A stretch of DNA of 64,000 nucleotides from NCBI RefSeq assembly GCF_014266025.1, contig NZ_JACMYC010000008.1, positions 1 through 64,000 of the forward strand, in the 5' to 3' direction. The position numbers were made by a program, and so were the translations under genes. Of this stretch, positions 55,376 through 62,942 are shown piece by piece. Origin of the DNA: Nocardioides deserti (GTDB lineage Bacteria; Actinomycetota; Actinomycetes; Propionibacteriales; Nocardioidaceae). The notes under the pieces are model-generated. The model worked only from the letters and a program-made list of their open reading frames with translations, searched no databases and was not told the origin of the DNA. Each line of letters opens with the position of its first letter. The first letter of the stretch is position 1.

Positions 55376-56578
55376 GTGGCCGCTCCCGACGTCTTCTCGC
55401 CCGCCACGCTCGGCCCGGTGCGGCTGCGCAACCGCACGGTCAAGGCGGCGACGTTCGAGGGCCGCACGCCGCACGGGCAGGTGACCGACGAGCTGATCGA
55501 CTACCACCTCGCGCCGGTGCGCGGCGGAGTCGGCCTGACGACCGTCGCCTACCTCGCGGTCGCGCCGGAGGGGCGCACCCACCGCGAGGTCATCGTCGTC
55601 GGCGAGGACACCCTCGCCGGGCTCACCCGCCTCGCCGACGCGGTCCACGCCGAGGGTGCTGCCATCGCCGGCCAGGTCGGCCACGCCGGCCCGGTCGCCA
55701 ACGGTCGCTCGAACGGCGTCAGGGCGATCGCCGCCAGCGGGATGCCGAGCCCGCTGTCGATGCAGATGATCCGCTCGGCGACCGAGGCCGACCTGACGCG
55801 CGTGACCAAGGCGTACGTCGCCGCCGCCCGGCTGCTGGTGCGCGCCGGGTTCGACGTGCTCGAGCTGCACATGGCGCACAGCTACCTCATCTCCTCCTTC
55901 CTCGCGCCCGGGCTCAACCGCCGCAAGGACCGCTGGGGCGGCTCGCTGGAGAACCGCGCCCGCCTCGCCCGCCAGGTCGCCCGCGCCGTGCGCGAGGAGG
56001 TCGGCGGCGAGGTGGCCGTCACCGCGAAGCTCTCCTGCTCCGACGGCTTCAAGGGCGGCGTCACGACCGAGGCCGGCCTCGAGGTCGCGCGTCTGCTCGA
56101 GGCCGACGGCAACCTCGACGCGATCCAGCTCTCCGGCGGCAGCTCGCTGATGAACCCGATGTACCTCTTTCGCGGCGGCACCCCCGTAGCGGAGTTCGCC
56201 GCCGCCATGCCGCTGCCGGTCCGCCTCGGCATGCGCACGCCGGTCGGCCGCTCGTTCATGAAGTCCTACGACTTCACCGAGGGCTACTTCCGCGACAAGG
56301 CGCTGCAGTTCCGCGAGGCGCTCTCGCTGCCGCTGATGTTCCTCGGCGGCGTCAACCGCCTCGAGACCATGCAGCAGGCGATGGCGGACGGCTTCGACTT
56401 CGTCGCCATGGGCCGGGCACTGCTCCGCGAGCCGGACCTGCTGGACCGGATGCAGGAGGGTCGGGCTCGCGAGGGCGTCTGCATCCACTGCAACCGCTGC
56501 ATGCCCACCATCTACGCCGACGGCGGCACCCGCTGCCCCGTCGCCCTCGAGGTCGCCGGCACCCCCGCCTCCGCCTGA
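55376..56578 (+). CDS. NADH:flavin oxidoreductase of the old yellow enzyme/2,4-dienoyl reductase family
   Basis: This 400-residue FMN TIM-barrel enzyme reduces activated C=C bonds. Seen are FSPATLGPVRLRNRTVKAAT at the start, AGQVGHAGPVAN (about residues 98-109), HMAHSYLISSFLAPGLNRRKD (about 165-185) with GGSLENRARL, and a C-terminal Cys cluster CIHCNRCMPT (about 370-380) like the iron-sulfur ligands of dienoyl-CoA reductases. It lacks their extra NAD domain. GTG 55376 is leaderless with a KstR-like box, so a steroid or terpenoid degradation role is inferred. Confidence 0.88.
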   Translation: MAAPDVFSPATLGPVRLRNRTVKAATFEGRTPHGQVTDELIDYHLAPVRGGVGLTTVAYLAVAPEGRTHREVIVVGEDTLAGLTRLADAVHAEGAAIAGQVGHAGPVANGRSNGVRAIAASGMPSPLSMQMIRSATEADLTRVTKAYVAAARLLVRAGFDVLELHMAHSYLISSFLAPGLNRRKDRWGGSLENRARLARQVARAVREEVGGEVAVTAKLSCSDGFKGGVTTEAGLEVARLLEADGNLDAIQLSGGSSLMNPMYLFRGGTPVAEFAAAMPLPVRLGMRTPVGRSFMKSYDFTEGYFRDKALQFREALSLPLMFLGGVNRLETMQQAMADGFDFVAMGRALLREPDLLDRMQEGRAREGVCIHCNRCMPTIYADGGTRCPVALEVAGTPASA

Positions 56579-56590
56579 CCCGGCCCGCCC

Positions 56591-56688
56591 CACCTCCTGT
56601 GCAGGTGCGGGTCGGCGCATGTAACGCGATGTTCGCTGCTCTATCTGCACGCTGCAGCGTGCAGATAGAGCAGCGAACGGTCCGTTAC
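56591..56688. repeat. Terminator hairpin plus 46-bp perfect palindrome
   Basis: CACCT-cctgtgc-AGGTG (56591-56607) follows the OYE stop. Then 56632-56654 (begins TTCGCTGCTCTATCTG) is exactly complementary to 56655-56677: 23 bp each side with no spacer. Outside it GTAACG (56621-56626) pairs with CGTTAC (56683-56688). It lies 35 bp before the next KstR-type box. Confidence 0.8.
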
Positions 56689-56722
56689 AAGCCCGCTCGC
56701 GTTCCGGACCCTTTCGGATTTC

Positions 56723-56740
56723 TAGAACGTGTTCTAGATT
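56723..56740 (+). promoter_or_regulatory. KstR-type operator over the leaderless -10 of the DAPDH-like gene
   Basis: TAGAACGTGTTCTA at 56723-56736 is a perfect 14-bp palindrome and exact match to TnnAACnnGTTnnA. TAGATT (56735-56740) is the -10, 7 nt before ATG 56748. Confidence 0.7.
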
Positions 56741-56747
56741 GTGCGCC

Positions 56748-57869
56748 ATGTCACAGGTCATCCCGGAGAAGCCCCTGCGCGTGGTCGTCTGGTCGACCGG
56801 CACGATCGGTCGGCACGCGATCGCCGGCGTCGACGCCCACCCCGACCTCGAGCTGGTCGGCGTGTGGGTGTCCAACCCCGCCAAGGACGGCAAGGACGCC
56901 GGCGAGCTGGCCGAGCTGGGGCACGAGCTCGGCATCCCGGCCACCACCGACCGCGACGCGCTCATCGCGCTGGCGCCGGATGCGATCGTGCACACCGCGA
57001 TGGCCGACGACCGGGTCTTCGAGTGCATCGAGGACCTCATCGGCTTCGTCGAGGCCGGCATCAACGTCACCAGCAGCGGGCCGGTCCTGCTGCAGTGGCC
57101 CGACGGGATCCTGCCGCCGGAGTTCATCGACCGGATCGAGCAGGCCTGCCGCCGGGGCGGCGCGAGCCTGCACGTCAACGGCATCGACCCGGGCTTCGCC
57201 AACGACGTGCTGCCGCTGGTGATGACCAGCCTGTCGCAGCGCATCGACGAGGTGCGCGTGATGGAGGTCTGCGACTACTCGACCTACTACCAGCCGGTCG
57301 TCATGGGCGAGATGTTCGGCTTCGGCAAGCCGATGGACGAGCTCGGCATGCTCTGGCACCCCGGGATCCTCACGATGGCGTGGGGCAGCGTCGTGCGCCA
57401 GATCGCCGCCGCGCTCGACGTCACGCTGGACGAGCCGCTGACCGAGGAGGTCGACCGCAGGCCGGCCGCCCGCGACACCGCGTCCGTCTCCGGTGACATC
57501 GCCGCCGGCACGCTCGGCGCCGTGCGCTTCCAGGTCATCGGCAAGGTCGACGGCGTGCCGCGGGTCGTCCTCGAGCACGTCACCCGCACCGACGCCAGCG
57601 AGCACGACGACTGGGAGCGTCCGCCGGCCGGCACCGACGGCTGCTACCGGGTGCGGATCACCGGCGAGCCGATGATGCAGGTCGACTTCGTCCACTCCGG
57701 CGAGCACGGCGACCACAACGTCAGCGGCATGATCACCACCGCCCAGCGGATCGTGAACGCGCTGCCGGCCGTCGTCGCCGCCGAGCCCGGCATCGTCCGC
57801 GCGGTCGACCTCCCGCTGGTCACCGGCCGCGGCCTCGTGACCGGCACCCCCGGGCAGGCCGGCCGATGA
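56748..57869 (+). CDS. Dihydrodipicolinate reductase-like/2,4-diaminopentanoate dehydrogenase-like protein
   Basis: This 373-residue NAD(P)-binding protein has VVVWSTGTIGRHAIAGV near residues 11-27, where DapB-type proteins have their Rossmann loop, and VGVWVSNPAKDGKDAGELA (about 37-55). A C-terminal domain follows. Proteins of this group sit in catabolic clusters of mycobacteria and rhodococci, often beside an SDR, and rarely make lysine. ATG 56748 is leaderless under a KstR-like box, and the SDR gene overlaps its stop. A reductive role on a steroid or terpenoid fragment is inferred. Confidence 0.8.
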   Translation: MSQVIPEKPLRVVVWSTGTIGRHAIAGVDAHPDLELVGVWVSNPAKDGKDAGELAELGHELGIPATTDRDALIALAPDAIVHTAMADDRVFECIEDLIGFVEAGINVTSSGPVLLQWPDGILPPEFIDRIEQACRRGGASLHVNGIDPGFANDVLPLVMTSLSQRIDEVRVMEVCDYSTYYQPVVMGEMFGFGKPMDELGMLWHPGILTMAWGSVVRQIAAALDVTLDEPLTEEVDRRPAARDTASVSGDIAAGTLGAVRFQVIGKVDGVPRVVLEHVTRTDASEHDDWERPPAGTDGCYRVRITGEPMMQVDFVHSGEHGDHNVSGMITTAQRIVNALPAVVAAEPGIVRAVDLPLVTGRGLVTGTPGQAGR

Positions 57870-58681
57870 GCATCCTCGACCGGTTCACCACCACCGACCA
57901 GGTCGCGGTCGTCACCGGCGCCGGCCGCGGGATCGGCGCCGCCACGGCCGTCGCGCTGGCCGAGTCCGGTTCCGACGTGGTCGTCTCCGCGCGCACGGCC
58001 GGCCAGCTCGAGCAGGTCGCGGAGCGGATCCGCGCCGTGGGGCGCCGAGCCGTCGTCGTACCGGCCGACCTCAGCGACCTCGACGCGGTCGCCGGCCTCG
58101 CGCACGCGGCGTACGACGCCTTCGGCCGGCTCGACACGGTCGTGAACAACGTCGGCGGCACGATCCCCAACGCGTTCCTCGACACGACGCCGGACTACCT
58201 GGAGGAGGCGTTCCACTTCAACGTCACCACGGCGCACGCGCTGAGCGTGGCCGCGGTGCCGCTGATGCTGAAGTCGGAACAGTCCGGCGCCGAGGGCCAG
58301 AAGTCGATCACCGTGATCAGCTCGATGATGGGGCGCTCCGCGGGCCGGGGCTACCTCGCGTACGGCACCGCCAAGGCCGCCCTCGCGCACTGGGCGCGGC
58401 TCGCGGCGACCGACCTCGCGCCGTCGATCCGGGTCAACGGCATCTACGTCGGGTCGGTGATGACGAGCGCGCTGGAGTTCGTGGCCGGCGTGCCGGAGAT
58501 GATGGGCCAGCTCGAGACCAAGACCCCGCTCGGCCGGGTCGGGGAGGCCGAGGACATCGCGGCGGCGGTGGTCTACCTCAGCTCGCGGGCGGGGCAGTAC
58601 GTCACCGGCAAGCTGCTCGAGGTCGACGGCGGCATCCAGGCGCCCAACCTGGACCTGGGACTGCCCGACGTGTCGACGTGA
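57866..58681 (+). CDS. Short-chain dehydrogenase/reductase
   Basis: This 271-residue classical SDR has VVTGAGRGIGAA (residues 15-26), NNVGG (about 92-96), the catalytic Ser in VISSMMGRSAG (about 151) and Tyr-x-x-x-Lys in YLAYGTAKAALAHW (about 167-171). ATG 57866 overlaps the previous stop by four bases. It probably oxidises a hydroxyl made or left by the neighbouring reductase. The C-terminal tail is typical (LLEVDGGIQAPN). Cofactor choice is not clear from the loop. Confidence 0.9.
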   Translation: MSILDRFTTTDQVAVVTGAGRGIGAATAVALAESGSDVVVSARTAGQLEQVAERIRAVGRRAVVVPADLSDLDAVAGLAHAAYDAFGRLDTVVNNVGGTIPNAFLDTTPDYLEEAFHFNVTTAHALSVAAVPLMLKSEQSGAEGQKSITVISSMMGRSAGRGYLAYGTAKAALAHWARLAATDLAPSIRVNGIYVGSVMTSALEFVAGVPEMMGQLETKTPLGRVGEAEDIAAAVVYLSSRAGQYVTGKLLEVDGGIQAPNLDLGLPDVST

Positions 58682-58690
58682 GGTTGTCCG

Positions 58691-58696
58691 TAGGGT
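58691..58696 (+). promoter_or_regulatory. Leaderless -10 element for the metallo-beta-lactamase-fold gene
   Basis: TAGGGT lies 7 nt before GTG 58704 and 9 nt after the SDR stop. Confidence 0.55.
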
Positions 58697-58703
58697 CGCC
58701 GGC

Positions 58704-59783
58704 GTGACCACCACGGGACCCGGCACCTCGACCGCGCACGCCGTCTCACCCGACTCCGGCGAGCACTGGACCGCCGAGGGTGCCTGGCAGGTGTCCGACG
58801 GGATCTTCCGGATCCCGCTGCCGCTGCCCATGGACGGGCTCAGGGCGATCAACGTCTACGTGCTCGTCGCCGACGACGGGCTGACCCTGGTCGACGGCGG
58901 CTGGGCGATCCCGCAGGCGCGCGAGCTGCTCGACCGGTCGCTGCGCGGGATCGGCGCCGGCTTCGGCGACATCCGGCGCTTCCTCGTCACCCACGTGCAC
59001 CGTGACCACTACACGCTCGCCCGGGTCCTCGGCACCGAGCTCGGCGTCGACGTCGCGCTCGGCCTCGGCGACCGGCCCGCGCTGGCGCTGATGCAGGACG
59101 CCGCGTCGATGACGGAGAACCCGTTCGCCGGTGCGCTGCGCACCGCCGGTGCCGCCGAGCTGGCCGAGGAGTGGAACAGCCCCGGCCAGGAAGGTGACGG
59201 CGACCAGCTGCCCGACCCCACCCACTGGGCGTTCGCCGACACCTGGCTCGACGGCGACACCTCGCTCACCGTCGGCGCCCGCACCGTCGATGCCGTGCAC
59301 ACCCCGGGCCACACCCCGGGCCACTACGTGTACGCCGAGCGCGACGCCGGCCTGCTGTTCGCCGGCGACCACGTGCTCCCGACGATCACCCCCTCCATCG
59401 GCTTCACCATGCCGATGGACGACCAGCCGCTCGGCGACTTCATGGCCTCGCTGACCAAGGTCCGCTCGCTGCCGGACCTCACGATCCTGCCCGCCCACGG
59501 CCCGGTGGCCCCGTCCTCCCACGCCCGCGTCGACGAGCTGCTCGCCCACCACGAGACCCGGCTCGCCGACTCGCTCGCCGCACTCGCCTCCGGCCCGCTC
59601 ACCGCCCACCAGGTCGCCGGCCACCTCGGCTGGACCCGCCACGAGCACCCCTACGACAGCCTCGACGTCTTCAGCCGCGGCATGGCCGCCATGGAGACCA
59701 AGGCCCACCTCGAGCTGCTCGTCGCCCGCGGGCAGGCCTCCCGGACCGACTCGTCCGACGGGGTCGTTTTCGCGGCGGTCTGA
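58704..59783 (+). CDS. Metallo-beta-lactamase-fold hydrolase
   Basis: This 359-residue metal hydrolase has the metal motif THVHRDHYT (about residues 95-103), VHTPGHTPGHYVY (about 195-207), a metal Asp in LLFAGDHVLPT (about 218) and AHGP with a further ligand (about 259-262). A winged-helix-like tail (LTAHQVAGHLGWTRHEHPYD) follows, as in glyoxalase II/LACTB2-like proteins. Its own leaderless promoter follows the SDR stop closely. It may act as thioesterase or lactonase in the same pathway; the sequence does not prove it. Confidence 0.88.
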   Translation: MTTTGPGTSTAHAVSPDSGEHWTAEGAWQVSDGIFRIPLPLPMDGLRAINVYVLVADDGLTLVDGGWAIPQARELLDRSLRGIGAGFGDIRRFLVTHVHRDHYTLARVLGTELGVDVALGLGDRPALALMQDAASMTENPFAGALRTAGAAELAEEWNSPGQEGDGDQLPDPTHWAFADTWLDGDTSLTVGARTVDAVHTPGHTPGHYVYAERDAGLLFAGDHVLPTITPSIGFTMPMDDQPLGDFMASLTKVRSLPDLTILPAHGPVAPSSHARVDELLAHHETRLADSLAALASGPLTAHQVAGHLGWTRHEHPYDSLDVFSRGMAAMETKAHLELLVARGQASRTDSSDGVVFAAV

Positions 59784-59796
59784 GGGTGTGGGTGAG

Positions 59797-59880
59797 CATC
59801 CCAAGTTCACTTGGGATGTGCGTGCTCTGCGGCCATTGCAATGGCAGGGAAGCGTCGGCTTCCCAAGATAACCTGGGATG
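59797..59880. repeat. Dispersed hairpin element, copy 2
   Basis: CATCCCAAG-TTCA-CTTGGGATG at 59797-59818 repeats the element at 9478-9507. GCCATTGCAATGGC at about 59832-59845 is a perfect palindrome, and TCCCAAG-ATAA-CCTGGGA at 59861-59878 is a variant of the first hairpin. The set separates the convergent hydrolase and acetyltransferase genes. Confidence 0.7.
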
Positions 59881-59914
59881 CTGACGACCCCGACAGCCCC
59901 AGCAGCCCCAGGAG

Positions 59915-60358
59915 TCACACCGACAGGCGCATGGGCACGTGCGGGATGCCGTCCTCGACGAACTCCGGGCCGTCGACGACGAAGCCGAAGGTGGCGTACC
60001 AGCGGGCAAGGGGCGACTGGGCGTCCAGGACGACGTCACGGCCGCGGCAGACGGACAGCGCGGTGCGCATGACGACGTCGGCGAGGCCCTGCCCGCGGGC
60101 GGGGACGTCGAGCAGCACGCGACCGATCCGCCACACGTCGCCGTCGTCGAGGACGCGGGCGTAGCCCAGCAGGGCCGAGCCGGAGGTGTCGTCGAGGAGC
60201 AGCACGTGGCGGGTGCCGTCCTCGACGTCGCGGCCGTCGAGGTCGGGGTAGGGGCACTCCTGCTCGACGACGAAGACCTGCTGCCGCAGCCGCGCGACGG
60301 CGTACACCGCGTGCGGGTCGAGCCGGTCGAAGGGGACGGCGGTGGCGCGGACGGTCAT
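59915..60358 (-). CDS. GNAT acetyltransferase (ElaA-like)
   Basis: This 147-residue acetyltransferase has the pattern of the ElaA branch: AVARLRQQVFVVEQECPYPDLDG (residues about 19-41, cited in part), GYARVLDDGDVWRIGRVLLD and the acetyl-CoA loop ARGQGLADVVM (about 88-98). A C-terminal segment YATFGFVVDGPEFVEDGIPH follows. Its start overlaps the esterase stop (ATGA), so it is the second gene of that pair. Substrate unknown. Confidence 0.88.
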   Translation of the reverse strand: MTVRATAVPFDRLDPHAVYAVARLRQQVFVVEQECPYPDLDGRDVEDGTRHVLLLDDTSGSALLGYARVLDDGDVWRIGRVLLDVPARGQGLADVVMRTALSVCRGRDVVLDAQSPLARWYATFGFVVDGPEFVEDGIPHVPMRLSV

Positions 60359-61305
60359 CGCAGGAACGCCTCGGTACGCCGCCACGCGCGCCGAGCCTCG
60401 GGCACGAGCGGCAGCAGCGGGTAGACGTGGAGCAGCCCCGCCTCCTCCACGTAGGTCAGGTCCCACCCGGCCTCGGCGGCCCGCCGGGCCAGCAGCCGGG
60501 TGCCAGGTGTCAGCAGGTCACGGGTCCCCTGGAAGACCAGCGCGCGCGGCAGCCCGGTCAGGTCGCCGAGCGCCGGCGAGACCTCGGGGCGGGTGAGGTC
60601 GGCCTCCGAGCCGGCCCACCACGCGGCGTACGCCCGGAGCTTCCCGAGGAACAGCCACGGGTCGACCGCGTCGTACTGCTCGGTCTCCGGCGTGCTCGTC
60701 GACAGGTCGACCCACGGTGCGTGGAGCAGCAGCCGGTCGGGCTGCGGCAGCCCGCGGTCGCGCAGGGACAGCGCGAGCGCGAGGGCGAGCCCGCCGCCGG
60801 CGGAGTCGCCGGCGAGCACGGCGCCACCGGGCGAGCGGGAGACCCAGGAGGCGGTGAGGTCGACGAGGGCGTCGTGGGAGTCGCGCCAGGTGTGCTCGGG
60901 CGCCAGCGGGTAGTCCGGCAGCACCACCCGCACGCCGAGCCGGTCGGCCAGCCGCGCGACGTACCGCACGTGGAAGGGGTCGATCCCCGCCGTGTAGCCC
61001 CCGCCGTGCAGGTAGACCACGGTCCGCGACGGCGTGGCGCCCCGCGCCGCCAGCACGTACGCCGGGAACGACCCGGCCGCGCCGGCGACCTCCTCGCGGG
61101 TCACCACGAAGCGGCGCTCGAACCGCGTCACGGCGTTGGTGGGCAGCGGCTCGCCGGCCGTGGACCGGTGCCAGGCCTCGATCCGCGCGCGCTCGGCTGC
61201 CAGCGAGCCAGCACCAGCGGAGTCGAGGTCGCGCGACTTGCGCAGGCGGGGGAGGGCCCAGGCGAGCACCTGGTGGGTCAGCGACGGCACGGGCGCAACT
61301 CTCAC
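60355..61305 (-). CDS. Alpha/beta hydrolase of the hormone-sensitive lipase group
   Basis: This 316-residue esterase has the oxyanion motif YLHGGGYTAG (about residues 98-107), the nucleophile elbow AGDSAGGGLAL (Ser at about 168) and an acid residue near GTRDLLTPG (about 265). The His is in LLHVYPLLP (about 292). No signal peptide. GTG 61305 is the longest start; GTG 61290 is possible. The start lies 2 nt from the ECF41-type promoter of the divergent gene, so the two may be co-controlled. Confidence 0.87.
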   Translation of the reverse strand: MRVAPVPSLTHQVLAWALPRLRKSRDLDSAGAGSLAAERARIEAWHRSTAGEPLPTNAVTRFERRFVVTREEVAGAAGSFPAYVLAARGATPSRTVVYLHGGGYTAGIDPFHVRYVARLADRLGVRVVLPDYPLAPEHTWRDSHDALVDLTASWVSRSPGGAVLAGDSAGGGLALALALSLRDRGLPQPDRLLLHAPWVDLSTSTPETEQYDAVDPWLFLGKLRAYAAWWAGSEADLTRPEVSPALGDLTGLPRALVFQGTRDLLTPGTRLLARRAAEAGWDLTYVEEAGLLHVYPLLPLVPEARRAWRRTEAFLR

Positions 61306-61306
61306 A

Positions 61307-61333
61307 TGTCACACCCGGGGCCCGGCCGGTGTC
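61307..61333 (+). promoter_or_regulatory. Candidate ECF41 target promoter
   Basis: TGTCACA (61307-61313), a 16-nt spacer and TGTC (61330-61333). The published ECF41 promoter is TGTCACA-N16-CGTC, so one base differs. It stands 43 nt before GTG 61376. Confidence 0.65.
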
Positions 61334-61375
61334 TCCAGGGCAGGACCAGCAGACACCCGACCGAAGGAGACCCCC

Positions 61376-61948
61376 GTGCCCAGCACGTTCCGCATCCCCC
61401 GCGCCACCGCCGCCGGCCTCTACGCGAAGGTGATGGAGGCCTATGCCCGCCGCACCTACGGCCAGGTCCCCGACAACGCCTACGTCCTGTGGCACCACCG
61501 CAGGGCGCTGCGCGCGGTGCTGTCCTTCGAGTCGAAGGTGGCCCGGTTCGACGCCCTCGACCCGCACCTGAAGTCCTACGCGCTGCTCGCCAGCGCCGGC
61601 ACGATCGGCTGCAGCTGGTGCCTGGACTTCGGCTACTTCCTCGCCCACGACGAGGGCTTGGACACCGCCAAGGTCCGCGAGGTGCCGCGCTGGCGGGAGT
61701 CGGACGTCTTCACCGACCTCGAGCGCGACGTCATGGACTACGCCGAGGCGATGAGCGAGACCCCGCTGCGCGTGACCGACGAGATGGTCGCCGGCCTGGT
61801 CGAGCGGCTCGGCGTCCCCGCCATGGTCGAGCTGACGCAGATGGTGGCGCTGGAGAACATGCGCTCCCGGTTCAACTTCGCCGCCGGCCTGGAGAGCCAG
61901 GGGTTCTCCGACGTCTGCGAGCTCCCGCTCGCTACGGTCCGCCCGTGA
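61376..61948 (+). CDS. Carboxymuconolactone decarboxylase/AhpD-like protein
   Basis: This 190-residue helical protein has the redox pair Cys79-Ser-Trp-Cys82 (TIGCSWCLDFGYF), the AhpD/CMD signature; such proteins often act as peroxidases or as partners in redox defence. GAAGGAGA stands 5-6 nt before GTG 61376. The stop overlaps the sigma-factor start (GTGA). CMD-like genes are one of the three standard target types (carboxymuconolactone decarboxylase, oxidoreductase, epimerase) of ECF41 sigma factors, and the promoter fits. Confidence 0.88.
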   Translation: MPSTFRIPRATAAGLYAKVMEAYARRTYGQVPDNAYVLWHHRRALRAVLSFESKVARFDALDPHLKSYALLASAGTIGCSWCLDFGYFLAHDEGLDTAKVREVPRWRESDVFTDLERDVMDYAEAMSETPLRVTDEMVAGLVERLGVPAMVELTQMVALENMRSRFNFAAGLESQGFSDVCELPLATVRP

Positions 61949-62838
61949 CCCACGCCGAGCCCCACGCTGCGGCCTTCGCGGCGTACCGCAACCTCCTCTT
62001 CACCGTCGCCTACGAGATGCTCGGATCGGCCGCGGACGCCGAGGACGTCCTGCAGGACGCCTGGCTGCGCTGGGCCGAGGTCGACCTCGCCGAGGTGCGC
62101 GACCCGCGCGCCTACCTCGTCCGCGTCGTCACCCGGCAGAGCCTCAACCGGCTGCGCACCCTCGCGCGCCGCAAGGAGTCCTACGTCGGGCCGTGGCTGC
62201 CCGAGCCGCTGCTCACCGCACCCGACGTCGCCGACGACGTCGAGCTCGCCGACAGCGTGTCGACCGCGATGCTGCTGGTGCTGGAGACGCTGACGCCGAC
62301 CGAGCGGGCGGTGTTCGTGCTGCGGGAGGTCTTCGACGTGCCGTACGACGAGATCGCGGCCGCCCTGGACAAGTCGCCGGCCGCGGTGCGCCAGGTCGCG
62401 CACCGGGCGCGCGGCCACGTCGCGGCGCGCCGGCCGAGGGTGGGCGTGAGCCGCGCCGAGCAGCGGGTCGTCGTCGACCGGTTCCTCGCCGCGGCGGCGA
62501 CCGGCGACCTGGCCTCGCTGGTCGAGGCGCTCGCGCCGGACGTCGTGCTCACCAGCGACGGCGGCGGGCTGCGCTCGGCGGCGCTGCGGCCGATCCTCGG
62601 GCGCGACAAGGTGCTGCGCTTCCTGCTCGGCGTCATGCCGACCGAGGGCGACCTGCGGATGGACGTGGTCGAGGTCAACGGCGCGCCGGCGCTGCGGTTC
62701 GTCGTCGACGGCGTGCTCGACACGGTGGCCACGCTGCTCGTGGAGGAGGGGGTCGTGCGCGGCATCTACCTCGTGCGCAACCCGGAGAAGCTGGCCCGCC
62801 TCGGACACCCCGGCGAGCCCGTGGTGCTCGCGCGCTAG
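61945..62838 (+). CDS. ECF41-type RNA polymerase sigma factor with SnoaL-like tail
   Basis: This 297-residue sigma factor has region 2 at residues 10-75 (YEMLGSAADAEDVLQDAWLR) and region 4 at 110-160 (LTPTERAVFVLREVFDVPYD). The ECF41 linker motif WLPEP lies at 84-88. The SnoaL-like C-terminal domain contains DGGG (205-208) and NPEKL (279-283), the motifs by which ECF41 proteins control themselves without an anti-sigma factor. GTG 61945 overlaps the CMD-like stop. Its TAG stop is also the start of the next -10 hexamer. Confidence 0.93.
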   Translation: MTHAEPHAAAFAAYRNLLFTVAYEMLGSAADAEDVLQDAWLRWAEVDLAEVRDPRAYLVRVVTRQSLNRLRTLARRKESYVGPWLPEPLLTAPDVADDVELADSVSTAMLLVLETLTPTERAVFVLREVFDVPYDEIAAALDKSPAAVRQVAHRARGHVAARRPRVGVSRAEQRVVVDRFLAAAATGDLASLVEALAPDVVLTSDGGGLRSAALRPILGRDKVLRFLLGVMPTEGDLRMDVVEVNGAPALRFVVDGVLDTVATLLVEEGVVRGIYLVRNPEKLARLGHPGEPVVLAR

Positions 62839-62841
62839 GGT
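62836..62841 (+). promoter_or_regulatory. -10 element of the TPP riboswitch transcript, overlapping the sigma-factor stop
   Basis: TAGGGT starts with the TAG stop of the ECF41 gene and precedes the riboswitch by 11 nt. Confidence 0.5.
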
Positions 62842-62852
62842 CACCAGCACAC

Positions 62853-62938
62853 GACAGGGGAGCACGCGCAGGCGTGCTGAGAGTGCAGAAGAGCTGCAGA
62901 CCCTCGAACCTGCTCCGGTTAGCACCGGCGAAGGGAGT
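62853..62938 (+). ncRNA. TPP riboswitch (THI element)
   Basis: The conserved words appear in order: AGGGGAGC, GCGTGCTGAGAG, GACCCTcGAACCTG, CCGGTTAGCACCGGCGAAGGGA (ends cited as CCGGTTAG and GCGAAGGGA). CTGAGAG and the ACCTG-type word form the ligand pocket. The element ends 4 nt before ATG 62943 and its final AAGGGAG can serve as ribosome site, so TPP probably blocks translation start. Confidence 0.93.
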
Positions 62939-62942
62939 CACC

